This document shows, one piece after another, positions 34,857 to 46,589 of a DNA stretch of 64,000 nucleotides. The notes beneath the pieces are model-generated. The model did not search any database and was not told the DNA's origin. It saw only the letters and a program-made list of their open reading frames with translations. Source of the stretch: Piliocolobus tephrosceles (Eukaryota > Chordata > Mammalia > Primates > Cercopithecidae). Made by a program: the position numbers and the translations under genes. Numbering within the stretch: the first letter of the stretch is position 1; each line of letters begins with the position of its first letter. The stretch spans positions 157,726,087 through 157,790,086 of the forward strand of contig NC_045439.1 in NCBI RefSeq assembly GCF_002776525.5. The letters are read 5' to 3'.

Positions 34857-35447
34857 AACTGGAAGAGGACAGGGAATTGGAGGGGACTGGCTGTGCCACC
34901 ATGCCCAGGTGACCTTCCAGGTACCACCAGAGACCCCACAGGGATAGGTTTGAACCGTGATCTGAGTCTTGGCAGAACGCCTGGGGATCCTCCCGGCACA
35001 GGAGCAGACGGGAGCTCTGTCAGGCGCTGCTCTGAGGACATCTCTCCCTCACCTTGCTCTCTCCCCTGCAAGGCAGTCATGAGACAGCTCCGCTTGGCCT
35101 CACTGTTCTGATGAGGTATGGGCCTCTCTTCTCCCGTCCCCTCAGGATAGTAGACATGAATGAAAATAAAACTGTAATAAACAGGTAAAACTTCTTAGCT
35201 GCAGCACAGAACAGGTTCCTCAGCAATGGGGTCTTGCACAACTCATACAGCAGTCCATCTCTTTTGTTTCAGTGTCATGCTTTCTGGCATGCGGAACAAG
35301 GACCTGGGAGCTGGCACCTTGGCTACTCTCTCCTTCACTGTCTATGTGAGTAATAAACTGTCTGCGTCTAAAACTGGCCTGTCGCATCCTTACTGGTTGA
35401 ATCAGGCAGACCTTGCCCTTGCCTTGTCTGGTGTGTGTGCTTGACAG
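34857..35447 (+). mobile_element. LTR-like insertion, family not recognised
   Basis: About 590 bp interrupts the L1M between TTCTCTGACCAACTGG and AGAAGTCAGTAACAG. It has GAGTAATAAACTGTCTGCGTC (35349) followed by a CT-rich end, like an R/U5 region of an ERV LTR. No internal genes are present. Confidence 0.45.
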
Positions 35448-35546
35448 AAGTCAGTAACAGAAAGAGAAGTGAAAAATCCTCATATGCTGAGGAATTAACT
35501 GGAAATGTATAACCATTTATACGTATGTGAAAAGAGGCTGGGCATC

Positions 35547-36063
35547 AATAATCTAAGTTGGGGGTTTGCAAATTATGACCCATGGGCCAGTTCCACTCTG
35601 CCCCTGTTTTTGTATAATGCATAAAATAAGAATAGCTTTTACATTTTATTTTTATCCATTTATTTGAGACAGAGTCTCACTCTGTTGCCCAGGCTGGAGT
35701 GCAGTGGCGCGATCTTGGCTCACTGAAACCTCCACCTCCCGGACTCAAGCGATTCTCCTGCCTCAGCCTCCCGAGTAGCTGTGATTACAGACACCCGCCA
35801 CTGTGCCCGGCTAATTTTTATATTTTTAGTAGAGACGGGGTTTCACCTTGTTGGCCAGGCTGGTCTTGAACTCCTGACCTCAGGTGATCTGCCCACCTCA
35901 GCCTCCCAAAGTGCTGGGATTATAGGTGTGAGCCATCGTGCCCGGCCAGCTTTTACATTTTAAATTTAAAAGAAAGAACATGTGACAGGAAGCATGTGCA
36001 GCTTGCAAAGCCCAAAGTACTTACTATCTGTCCTGTCACGGAAGAAAGTTTGCCAATCCCTGA
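35547..36063 (-). mobile_element. hAT-type DNA transposon fragment, split by an Alu
   Basis: The ends read GGTTTGCAAATTATGACCCATGGGCCAG and GAAAGTTTGCCAATCCCTGAT, the hallmarks of a common Charlie-like non-autonomous element whose copies also occur at 52110 and 62590. Strand follows the CAGGGG-first convention. Confidence 0.62.
35649..35947 (-). mobile_element. Alu (AluS-like) inside the hAT element
   Basis: A full reverse Alu is flanked by exact AGCTTTTACATTTTA at 35634-35648 and 35948-35962. Confidence 0.96.
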
Positions 36064-36308
36064 TCTGAGTACCGATCTCAAAGAGTTTTAAGAAATAGCA
36101 AATTTAATCAACAAATAAAGAAGGAAAAAAGGAAACAACAAGACCAAGAAAAGAACTCACAAATGCTGAGAGGGTAGATCTACAACCAAATATATCAAAC
36201 ATTTATGAAGATAACGTCAGATTTTAATGGAACAGATGACAAATGACAAAGAGAATCAACGAAGCCAAAAGATGGTTCTTTGGAAAGACTTAGAATAATC
36301 GATAACTC

Positions 36309-36626
36309 GGCCGGGTGCAGTGGCTCACGCCTGTAATCCCAGCACTTTGGGAGGCCAAGGTGGGCGGATCACAAGGTCAAGAGATCGAGACCATCCTGAC
36401 CAAGATGGGTGAAACCCTATCTCTACTAAAAATAGAAAAACTAGCTGGGCGTTGTGGCAGGCGCCTGTAGTCCCAGCTACTTGGGAGGCTGAGGCAGAAG
36501 AATCGCTTGAACCTAGGAGGCAGAAGTTGCAGTGAGCCCAGATCATGCCACTGCATTGCAGCCTGGTGACAGATTGAGACTCTGTCTCAAAAAAAAAAAA
36601 AAAAAAAAAAGAATAAAAGAAAAAAA
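36309..36626 (+). mobile_element. Alu (AluS-like)
   Basis: It begins GGCCGGGTGCAGTGGCTC and ends in a long A-rich tail. The flanks are GAATAATCGATAACTC (36293-36308) and GAATAATCAATAACTC (36627-36642), with one CpG-type change. Confidence 0.96.
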
Positions 36627-36960
36627 GAATAATCAATAACTCTGGCAAGACTTATATGCATTTATATCTATGTGTCTCTGTGCAAAAGAAGGCAGACACA
36701 CAGGAATATATACTGCATGATTCCATGTATACAAAGCTTAAGCACAGGAAAGCCTAACCCAAGGTGTTAGCAGCCATGACTGTAGTTGTGGTTACCTTTG
36801 GGGAGAAAGAAGGTGTTGTGATAGGAAGAGGGAAGCAAAGAGATTTCTGGCTGCTGATAGTCATAGTTTGATTTGATTTCAATGATATCTGCACTGATGC
36901 TACACTTTCTAAGAATTCATTAAGTTACACAGTGATGTTGTAATTTCTAGAGGTATGCAA

Positions 36961-37831
36961 TACTTCAATAAGAAACAAGTATTTTGACTTTGTCTTGTTG
37001 GCTTTGCTCTGTAATAGGTTTTGCAGTGCCAATGTAAGGTGGCTATTTGGAATATATTTGATGTTAAAAAGCTGTTACTTTATAACAAAACACAAACAAG
37101 CAGGAACTGAGCACATGGACATGTAGTTTTATATATTTGCACCATTCAGATTAGTCTAACCATTATGATTCAGCCTTAGTACAAATTTAACATTAAATTA
37201 AAATCAGTGGTGCTTCTTCTTAGAGGCCTGATAACAAACAGAAAAATAATTCCTGCTGAAAGCTGCAAGATTGCAATGTAAGCATTAATATTTCACAACA
37301 AACCATGGAGAATACTATCCAAAGAGTCACCATGACTATTAGGTAGAGGACACTTAGAAACAGAAGGAAGAAAACTTTCCAAATATCAGGGAATAAAAAC
37401 AAAATGATGATAAAGCTGGCTTTTTCCAAGGGCTTCTCAGTGGGGTACTGGGTTGGCCCCAGAGGGACTCTGGCAAATCTAGTCCTCAAAAGTAAAACGA
37501 GAGAAAATGGCCATCGATGAAGGGCATAAAACTGCATTTTGTATGGAAATATTCAGAACTGTCCTCTGTTCAGGCCCTATTATGTTCCATTTCAGTGTTG
37601 TGGATACCTTGTTTCAGTCATTCATACCACCATGTTATAACTGCGTGACCCCAGCAGGCCAGAGAAGGGTGATAAGTCAGGCTCAAGATGTTCTGACTGG
37701 CTTCGGCAAACTTCACACAAACACATGGGCTCCCTGCTGCTCCTATGGATCCTGACTACGATCTGCCTCCCTGAGGCGGCTGCTTCCACCTTCTCCCCAC
37801 AGGGTGGCCAGCCTCCAATATAGCCCCCAAG
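36961..37831. other. Non-coding, no clear repeat
   Basis: Neither a gene nor a named repeat is evident. A minus-strand frame at 37220-37537 is hydrophobic in its second half but has no homologue I can recognise. Confidence 0.45.
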
Positions 37832-38295
37832 GATCCCTCTGTGTGGCCCCCTCCACTTTATACTAGGGTTAGTCTGTATGACCGATGGATGATAGCCTAT
37901 GTGTTGGGATGTCACTTCTGAGATTACTCCATGATAGGCTGTGGCTTCCACTGTAAGCTCTTTATCTCCCTCTGATCACTCACTCTGAGGGAAGTCAACT
38001 GATGACTTACGAGGTTGCCCAGGTAGCCAAGGAAGAGGCTGTGGTGAGGCTCTGAGGTCTCCTGCTGACCGCCAGTGAAGAACTGAGGCCACCAGCAGCC
38101 CCGTGAGTGGGGCTGGAAGAAGGTCCTGCAGTCCCAGCTGGACTGTAACCTTGAGAAGAACCCTGAGCCAGTTACGCCACACTTGGACTTATGATCCTCA
38201 GAAATGGTGTAAGAAATATATGATGGTTGTCTTAGGCTGCTAAATTTTGGGATGATTTTGTATGCAGCAATAACAGACTTTGACTAAACATTCCT
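37832..38295 (+). mobile_element. MLT1 LTR
   Basis: GATGTCACTTCTGAGATTACTCC, CTCACTCTGAGGGAAGTCAACTG, AACTGAGGCCACCAGCAGCC and the end GGCTGCTAAATTTTGGGATGATTTTG...GCAGCAATAACAGAC are in the order of an MLT1C/D-type LTR (ERVL-MaLR). Confidence 0.75.
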
Positions 38296-38319
38296 GATTT
38301 AAAAAAAAAAAAAAGAGCT

Positions 38320-39130
38320 GCAACGGAATGACATACAAATGCACCAGAATGGCTAAAGTTAAAAAGGCTGACAACATTAAACGTCAAAGATGATGGAGCA
38401 ACCAGGACTCTCGTATATTGTTACAGTGGGAGCATAAAACAATACAAACACAATTGAAAAGGTCTAGCAGTTTCTGTAAAACTCAACATACACCTGCTTA
38501 TGACCCGGCTACATCCACCTGGGATCCAGAGTTCACTCATAGGTGTTTACCCAAGAAAAACAAAGCTACCTCTCCATAAAAAGACTTTTACAGAAATGTT
38601 TGCAGTAGCTTTACTGATAGTAGCTCAACCTAGAACCCACTCAGATGCCCATCAAATATTGATGGATAAAAACAAACAAACAACAACAACAAAAATACTG
38701 TGGTATAGCCACACAATGAAACACTACTTAGCACACTTCATTCTTTCTTCAAAAGAAATGAACTGCTAATATACTCCACATAGATGAATTTCAGAAACGT
38801 GCTTGGTGGAAAAACCAGACACAAACAGTGCACACTGTATACTTTCATTCACACGAGGTTATGGAACAAGCAAAACAAATCTAGGAATGCAAAAAAAAAA
38901 AAAAAAAAAAAAATTGAGAACAATGGTTGCTTAGGGGTGGCCTGAGGTGGAGAGGGATTTTGACTAAGAAAAGTGAGGAAACTTTTTGAAAGGAAGGTAG
39001 TGTTTAATTTTTTTATTCCAGTTTCAGACACAAGGTGTGTCTATTTGTCAAAACCTATTAATGGCACACCTAAGGCTGGTGTATTTCACTGCACATATAT
39101 TTTACCGTAAAGAAGAACCAAAAACACATA
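38320..39130 (+). mobile_element. L1M 3' end
   Basis: GAATGACATACAAATGCACCAGAATGGC, ACAGAAATGTTTGCAGTAGC, AGATGCCCATCAAATATTGATGG and a 3' UTR tail to GTGTATTTCACTGC are typical of L1MC-E. An A-run of about 22 lies at 38890-38912. 39131-39504 shows no clear element. Confidence 0.7.
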
Positions 39131-39504
39131 TTACACTCCAGTTAATAATAGCCAGGCAGAAACATTTAAGGTGAAATGTAAGCTACATATCTGCAACTTA
39201 TTTTGAAATATATAAAAAATCAGATGAATTGATGGACTCATGGAAGAATGGATAGATGGATAGGTACATATACGTGATAAAGAAAGGGTAAAATGTTCAT
39301 TGTAGAATCTCGGTGGTGGGTACATGGTGTTCACTGAGCAATTATTTCATCTTTTCTGCATGTTTGCAACATTTAATAGTATACTAGTGGGGAAAATATT
39401 TGAGAGGGGTGAGTTCTGCGTGCATGGAACTATCCGTAACTTGGAGGAGCTAGAAAAATCCATTTGAACAATGTGTTAATGGACTTAGATAATCAGAATA
39501 TAAT

Positions 39505-39790
39505 TTTGTTTGAGGCAGGGTCTCACTGTGTTGCCCAAGCTGGATTGTGGTGGTGCAATCATAGCTCACTGCAGGCTTGACCTCCTGGGTTCAAATGATT
39601 CTCCTGCCTCAGCTTCCTCAGTAGCCAGGACTACAGGTGTGTACCACCACACCTGGCTAATTTTTGTATTTTCAGTAAAGACAAGGTCTTACTATATTGC
39701 CCAGGCTGGGCTCCAACTCCTCGCCTCACATGATTCTCTGCCTTGGCCTCCCAAAGTGCTGGAATTACAGGCGTGAGCCCTGCACCTGGC
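39505..39790 (-). mobile_element. Alu (AluJ-like)
   Basis: A diverged reverse Alu, GAGGCAGGGTCTCACTGTG to CTGCACCTGGCC. The many differences suggest AluJ. Confidence 0.9.
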
Positions 39791-40859
39791 CTGTATTTGT
39801 TTTAAAGCAATTTTGATCTCTATCTTGGAGGGAGATCCAGTTCATTAGAGATAATTCCTGTGGAAGCCTCTTCAACTTCTACACTAGCTATTCATTTCTC
39901 ACCTTAGACCCTTCAGATGATCCTCTGCAGTGAATTCTTATAATGATATGCTTTCTTGGTACCTATTTTGAATATATGTTGGACTTTCTCATACCAGAAG
40001 CAGAGCTTAATCACCCTTGAAAGTTTCCAGGTCTCCACCTCTTCCCAGGCCCTCAAAATGGTCAATCCAGAGATGTGCCTTGTATAGCTGCCTCTCGGTG
40101 ACCATGTCCCTAAGGGACAGCTAGATGCAACCTACTTGACCCACCCTGCAGACCCTCACACCCTACATGGACTGCCCAGATAGGCTGCAATGACCACCCC
40201 TTGCTCACAGCATGGCCTCCTGTAACTTGTGCCTACCTGCTCTAACCCGACAAATTACAACTCCTTGTGGGGAGCCTGCTGGGGTGATGGCCTGGACCCC
40301 ATAAAGTCTTCAGCCTTCAGGGCCCACACTCCATCTCTCTTGCTCCCCACCCGCTGGTGAGCACACAGGTCCTGACAGCTCCCCGTCAAGCGTGCTGCCC
40401 TCTTCTCCCGAGGAACTCGCTGCTTCTGGTATTTCATACATTTTGTTGAGTGGCCTCCTCTGTGTCTCACTCGACCGACACACCTGAACCGAACTTCTTT
40501 CCAAATGCAGCACTGTCCCAGAGAGTGGCTATCTTGGTAGGCTGAATAAATAAATACACCGGACGCAGACCAGACACTCAAGGGTGTCTGACAGGGTGAA
40601 CAAGTCTCCCGTGAGAGACCGAGGCCCAGGTCAGACACAGGGATTCTGCCATCTGCCAGGATAAAGAAGTAGCCGGTGAAGGCACATGGTGAACATGCAT
40701 AACTACCGCCCCTGGAGCCCCATCAGGGCAGGGCTGGAGTTCACAGCCACTCTCCAGAGACAGGCAAACCTCAAAAGCAAATTGAAAAGAGAAAAACGCA
40801 ACCCCCTCTCTCTGCCACTGCTGACAAAAGCCAGTCTATGGCAGTTGCCACACAGCACG
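39791..40859. mobile_element. Probable LTR (about 40080-40520) in unassigned DNA
   Basis: 40300-40520 has an LTR-like end: CCATCTCTCTTGCTCCCC, GGTGAGCACACAGGTCCTGACAGC, TTTTGTTGAGTGGCCTCC and TGTCTCACTCGACCGACACACC. The family is not recognised. The flanking parts, 39791-40080 and 40520-40859, hold nothing clear. Confidence 0.4.
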
Positions 40860-41215
40860 CAAACCAGCCATGACCTCGCGTCGTGTCTTCCTCGGCGTCT
40901 CCTCTTCCGTGACGTTTCCCTACACGCAATCTTCCCAGGCCACCTGGACCTACTCCCTGACTTTCCACAGCACACGTGTTCCTGCCGTCATGCCACAGCA
41001 CGTGCTCTGTGTTCTGTTCTGCCGGGATGTTCTCCAGCCGTCTCCACCCGCCATGCCTCTGTCTGTCAAGACCCTCCTTCACGGAGCTCCGTGCATGCTC
41101 ATGGCCGGAGTTCCCTCCTCAGCCCTCCAGGCCTCCCTTCCTGCAGGCTTCTCCCAGCACAGTGCCCATGTGCCCTGTATACAGCAGGCGATGCTCCTGC
41201 ATGTCTGCACCAGGG
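40860..41215 (+). mobile_element. L2 3' region
   Basis: ACACGTGTTCCTGCCGTCATGCC, GTTCTGTTCTGCCGGGATGTTCTCC and CCCAGCACAGTGCCCATGTG...CAGCAGGCGATGC follow the order of the L2 3' end. High GC content here makes long random frames on both strands. 41216-41814 is unassigned. Confidence 0.55.
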
Positions 41216-41814
41216 AACGAGTGCCCTGAGGAGAGCGATGGAGTCCTGCTCCCCTGTGCTTCCCAGAGCAGTGCAGCCCCACACAGAACCCACCCCAGGA
41301 TTCCCCAATGTCCCGGCCTCTGTCTGGGGCCCTTTGTTCCTGAAGGTTTCCATCGGGCTCTGAGTGAAACCTTTAACCAAAGGGAGTGTGAGGCAGGACA
41401 AAGGGACAGCAAGCTTTCCTCAAGGTCGGGACCCCGGAGACGCAGACACTCTGGCACCCAGCCACTCCCAGCCTTACTGGATGTGACAGGAAGTAAATCA
41501 CCTCCCACTTCAGTTCCACCTTAAACTCCAGAGACACTGTCAGCAAGTCCTTGGTCCCTAGTGGTTCTTGGTTTCTGCCTTCTAAAGCGAGGGGTTTGAG
41601 CCCCTCCAAGTCTGTGACCAAAGTTTTTAAGCCCCAGGCAGAGCTCCATTCATAGTCCTTCTTAGCAAGTTTGGACCCACCGCTAGTCTTTCCCTATCTA
41701 GAAAGACGATCCTTTGTTTTGACCCCAAGTAGCCCCCATTTCCTCTTAGAAAAACCTGGTACTAAATACAGCACTACCTTGGCGCTCCTGGGACCTACAG
41801 GTCGCCTTGTTTAC

Positions 41815-41910
41815 TGCCCTCAATTTCACAGATGAGAAAACAGAGAGCAAGAAGACCAAGAAACTTGTTGAAGACTACACAGTAAATTAGTAAGGCTTGG
41901 GCTAGCAGAG
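41815..41910 (-). mobile_element. MIR
   Basis: TTTCACAGATGAGAAAACAGAGAGCAAG and ACTTGTTGAAGACTACACAGTAAATTAGTAAGGC is a decayed reverse MIR core. 41911-42579 shows no clear element. Confidence 0.65.
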
Positions 41911-42999
41911 CAAGTAATATTTCCTGCCTGAAAACACAAAGACCTCCCATCTAAACATCCTTCCCAGCAGCCGATGGAGGCAGGTGGGGAGAGACTTGGG
42001 GGCAGAGAGCCCTGACACTGCCTTGATGCTGCACTGAGGATGGCACCTGGTGCTTCCAGGGAGGCTGTGTGAAGGTGCTAACTCCAACCTGGATGTTTTA
42101 GAAAGCAGACAGTAGGGCATGTACTACAACTCTCTGATTCAACATAAAAGAATGTAAATGATAAAATTCTAAGATGCCTAAGTGGGGTTTGAAAAAGTCG
42201 ATGTAACTGGAGGTTAAATGTGACATGTGAGACCCGGAAGTAAGTGAAGATCTGAAAACTGTCTTGTTAATTCACTTCAGGCTGCCCAGTTTCTGCAGGG
42301 ACAGGGGCCATGTGGGAAAGGCACTTCCCGCACTGCCACCTGCATGCCCAGGACTGGCACGGAGAGCCAATGCCACCCCACCTGCCGGCTGGTCTCCAGC
42401 AGCATGAAAACAGGGGGCATGGCTGTTCCTGCCATAAAGAGGAAAATGATACACCTTATCCCAGACACCAGGTGCTGTCTGCATCTGTCCTTTTAAAAAT
42501 TTAATCGCTTTATACAATTGACGCTGAATAAAATGCACATATTTAAGTTTACAATTTGAGAAGCTGACACGTGTACATACAGACACACCTCATTTTACTG
42601 TGCTTTACTGTATTGCCCTCCGCAGATACTGCATTTTCTTTTTACAAACTAAAGGTCTGTGGCAACCCCGTGCTGAGCAAGTTTATTGGCATCATTTTTC
42701 CAACAGCGCGCACCCACTGTGCATCTCTGTGTCACATTTTGGTAATTCTCGTAATATTTCAAACTTTTCCATTAGGATTATATCTGTTATAGTGATCTGT
42801 GCTCAGTGATCTTTGGTGTTACTGTTGTAATTGTTCTGGGGCACCACGAACCACTCACACACATGGTTGAACTGAATCAACGTTGTGTGTATTCTGACTG
42901 CTCCACTGACGGGTGATTCTCCTGTCTCCCTCTCCTCAGGCCTCCCTATTCCCTGAGACACAACAATATTAAAGTTAGGCTATCAACAACTCTACAATG

Positions 43000-45050
43000 T
43001 CAAGTTGTTCAAACGAAAAAAAAAATGTTTCATGTCTCACTTTAAATCAAAAGCTAGGAATGGTTAGTGAGGAAGCCTTAGTGAGGAAGGCATTTTAAAA
43101 GCTGAGATGGGCTAAAAGCTAGGCCTCTTACACTAAACAGTTAACTAACTTTTGAATGCAAAGGAATAATTATTGAAAGAAATTAATAGTGCTACTCCAG
43201 TGAATACACAAATGATAAGGAAGTGAAACAGTCTCATTGCTGATATGGAGAACGTTTCAGTGGTCTGTGGTCCAGCTAGATCAAACCAGTTGCAATACTC
43301 CCTTAAGCCAAAGCCTGATCGAGAGCAAGGCCCTAATTCTCTTCAATTCTACGGAGACTAAGAGAGGTGAGGAAGGTACAGAAGAAAAGTTAGAAACTAT
43401 CAGAGGTTGGTTCATGAGGTTTAAGGAAAAAAGCCATCTTCAATGACATAAAATTTTTAAGTTATTGCACTGGGAAAGTGGCAAGTGCTGATGGAGAAGC
43501 TGCAGCAAGATCTCTAGATCTTAGAAGATCTAGCTAACATCACTGATTAAGGTGGCTACACTACACAACAGATATTCATTGTAGACAACACAGCCCTCTA
43601 TTGGAAGAAGATGTTATCTAGGCTAGATGAGAATAAGTGGATGCCTGGCTTCAAAGCTTCTACAGACAGGGACAATTGTAGTTGGTGACTTTTTTTTTTT
43701 TTTTTTTTTTTTTTTGAGATGGAGTCTCGCGCCCAGGCTGGAGTGCAGTGGCCGGATCTCAGCTCACTGCAATCTCCGCCTTCCGGGTTTACGCCATTCT
43801 TCTGCCTCAGCCTCCCGAGTAGCTGGGACTACAGGCGCCCGCCAAATTGCCCGGCTAGTTTTTTTGTATTTTTTAGTAGAGATGGGGTTTCACCGTATTA
43901 GCCAGGATGGTCTCGATCTCCTGACCTCATGATCCGCCCGTCTCGGCCTCCCAAAGTGCTGGGATTACAGGCTTGAGCCACCGAGTTGAAACCAATGCTC
44001 ATTTATCATTCTGAAAATTCTAGTGCCCTTAAGAATGACACTAAATCTACTCTTCCTGTGCTCTATAGGACCAAAGAAGCCTGGGGGCAGCACATCTGTT
44101 GATACCTTGGTTTACTGAATATTTTAAGCTCATTGCTGAGACACGCTGCTCAGAAAGAAAGATTTCTTTCAAAATATTACTGCTCATTGACAATGGACCT
44201 AGTTACCCAAGAGCTCTGATGGAGCTGTACAAGATCAATGTTTTCATGCCTGCTAATACAGCATCCATTCTGTACCCCAGGGATCAAGGAGCAATTTTGA
44301 CTTTCAACTCTTATTACTTAAGAAATACATTTTCTAAGGCTATAACTGCCATAGATAGCGATTCCTCCGATACATCTGGGCAAAGTACATTGAAAACCTT
44401 CTGGAAAGGATTCACAACTCTAGATGTCATTAAGAACATCTGTGATTCAAGGGAGGAGGTCACATTATCAACATTAACATTAAGGAGTTTGTAAGAAGTG
44501 GATTCTAACCCTCATGGATGACTTTGTGGGGTCCAAGACTTCAGTGGAAGAATTAACTGCAGATGTGGTGGAAGAGAACTGGAATTAGAAGTGGAGTCTG
44601 AAGATGTGACTAAATTGCTGCAATCTCATGATCAGAGTTGGGGAGTTGCTTTTTATGGATGAGCAAAGAAAGTGGTTTCTTGAGATGGAATCTGCTCCTG
44701 GTAAAGATGCTATGAACATTGCTGAAATGACAACAAAGGATTTAGAGATTACAACATTTATTTGATAAAGCAGCAGCAGGGTTTCAGAGGACTGACTTCC
44801 ATTTTGAAAGAAGTTCCACTGTGGGTAAAATGCTATCAAACAGCATCACACATGCTACAGAGAAATCTTTCATGAGAGGAAGATTCAATCAAATGCATCC
44901 AACTTCATGATTGTCTTACTTTAAGAAATTGTCACAGCCACTCCAACCTTCAGCCACCACCACCTTGCTCAGTTAGCAGCCATCAACATCGAGGCAAGAC
45001 CTTCCACCAGCAAAAGGATTATGACTCACTGAAGGCTCAGATGAGTGTTA
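43000..45050 (+). pseudogene. Tigger1 DDE transposase remnant
   Basis: This was a pogo-like transposase related to CENP-B. The best piece is 44099-44494, with FKILLLIDNGPSYPRALMEL and YPRDQGAILTFNSYYLRNTF; the two aspartates shown (LLIDN and PRDQG) are the second and third acidic positions of the DDD/DDE core region. N-terminal text lies at 43000-43680 (CTCACTTTAAATCAAAAGC, AAGCCAAAGCCTGATCGAG). The frame has several stops and shifts and is cut by an Alu at 43690. Confidence 0.85.
43690..43983 (-). mobile_element. AluYR-type Alu inside Tigger1
   Basis: GTGGCCGGATCTCAGCTCAC, GGGTTTACGCC, GCCCGGCTAGTTTTTTTG, CGCCCGTCTCGGCC and CAGGCTTGAGCCACCG are the Old World monkey AluYR state. It lacks the last ~10 bp of its 5' end and has no convincing target duplication. 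Confidence 0.87.
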
Positions 45051-45152
45051 GCATTTTTTGGCAATAAATTATTTTTTTAAATTAAGGTATGCACATTTTT
45101 TAGATATAATGCTAGTGAACATTTAGTAGACTACAGAATAATGTACACATAA

Positions 45153-45463
45153 CTTTTTTTTTTTTTTTTTTTGAGACAGGGTCTTGCTCTGTTATCCAGA
45201 CTGGAGTACACTGGCACGATTTCCACTCACTGCAATCTCTGCCTCCTGGACTCAAGCAATGCTCCCACCTCAGCCTCCTCTGTAGCTGGGACTACAGGCA
45301 TGCACCACCAAACCTGGCTGATTTTTGTAGTTTTATTTATTTTTTTTTTGAGACAAGGTCTCACCATGCTGCCCAGGCTGGTCTGGAACTTTGGGCTCAA
45401 GCTATCCATCCTCCTTGGCTCTCAAAGTGCTGGGACTACAGGTGTGAGCCACTGGGCCTGGCC
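45153..45463 (-). mobile_element. Alu (AluJ-like) inside Tigger1
   Basis: A diverged reverse Alu with an extra T-rich stretch at 45330-45350 in its linker. ACATAA flanks it at 45147-45152 and 45465-45470. Confidence 0.88.
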
Positions 45464-46589
45464 AACATAATTTCTACATGCACTAGAAAACCAAAAAATT
45501 CATGTGACCTGCCTTATTGCTATATTTATTGCAGTGGTCTGGAACTGAATCTGCAATACCTCTGAGGTCTGCCATCACCACAAGATACCACACATGTCTA
45601 CCACTCTCAAAAGATTCCTCAGCTGCTTTGTAATCCCTGCTGCTCACTGCTGCCCTCAGCCCTATCTGAGGTAATCACTGACCTGCATTCCGTCGCTATA
45701 GATCAGTATGCATTTCCTAGACTTTACATAAGTGGAATTGTACAATATGTCGTTTTTTTATCTCACTTATTTCACTTCACGTAATTATCTTGAGAGTCAT
45801 CTCTGTTGTTGCACATATCAATAATTCACTCCTTTGGGTTGAGAGCCAAGCAGCATTCTGGTGTATGTATCTACCACCATTTGTTTACCTGTTTACCTGT
45901 GATGGGCATTTAGGTTGTTTCCAGTTTTTAGCTCTTACTAAGAATGCTAAAAACATTGGTGTACAAGCTTTGCTATGGGCAAATGTTTTCAGTTCTCTTA
46001 AACAGGAGTAAAATTTGCTGGATTGTACATAGGTAGGTACATGTCTAATTTTGAAGAAGTTGCCGAATTGTTTTCTAAAGTAGCTGCACCACTTTCCATT
46101 CAAAACCAGCAGTGTACAAGTTTACCAGTTTTTCCACATCCTTGCTGAGATCAGGTATGCTCAGTATTGTTGGTTTTTGTCGTTCTCATAGGTGTGTTGT
46201 GCTGTCTCATTCTGGCTTTAAGTTGCATCTCCCTAAGGATTAATGATGCTGAGTGTCTTTTCACCTGCTCATTTGCTATCCATGTATCTTCTTTGGTGAA
46301 GTCTGTTCAAAACTTTTGCTTATTTTTAATTGGATAGTTTTTATAAAAATAATTGAGTCTTGAGAGTTCTTTACATATTCTAGAAACAAGTACTTTACCA
46401 GACATATGATTTGCAGTACTTTCTTCCAACTTGTAGTTTATCTTTTCATTCTCTTAACACTATCCTCAAAAAGCAGTTTTTTAATGAAGTCCAATTTATT
46501 AATTTTTTCTTTTATGGATTGTTTATGGGGTATGGTGTCTAGAAAATGTTTTCCTAACCCAAGGTTAAAAAGGCTTTCTCATGAATTAA

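Larger units (their letters stand above)
33115..36960 (+). mobile_element. Old L1M/HAL1, right part, with several insertions
   Basis: The sequence resumes as ACTGAGAATTTTCTAAAATTAATGAGAG (ORF1 end), passes the intergenic part (AGGCCAGAAGAAAATGGAATATC) and ORF2 endonuclease (GGACGTTTACCAAAACTGATCATATGC at about 34770), then RT-adjacent text (AAGATGGTTCTTTGGAAAGAC at about 36270) and a 3' UTR (CATGATTCCATGTATACAAAG at about 36715). It is broken by an AluYR, an LTR-like block, a hAT element with Alu, and an Alu. No frame is open. Confidence 0.62.
42580..45574 (+). mobile_element. Tigger1 with two Alu insertions
   Basis: The left end CAGACACACCTCATTTTACTG and right end ACCTCTGAGGTCTGCC are diverged Tigger1 terminal repeats. 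Removing the two Alus leaves about 2.4 kb, near the full length of 2418 bp. Internal landmarks such as CACATTTTGGTAATTCTCG and CAGCCATCAACATCGAGGCAAGACC are in order, so this is an almost complete but dead copy. Confidence 0.93.

Noticed and set aside
37220..37537. 105-codon minus-strand frame with a hydrophobic half, superficially like a receptor membrane segment
   Set aside because: The hydrophobicity comes from A/T-rich composition; no receptor motif can be placed and the frame is isolated.
40686..41524. Overlapping frames of 225 and 182 codons on the plus strand, and others on the minus strand
   Set aside because: They lie in GC-rich sequence that follows the L2 3' end. Open frames occur in several phases on both strands, a sign of composition rather than coding.
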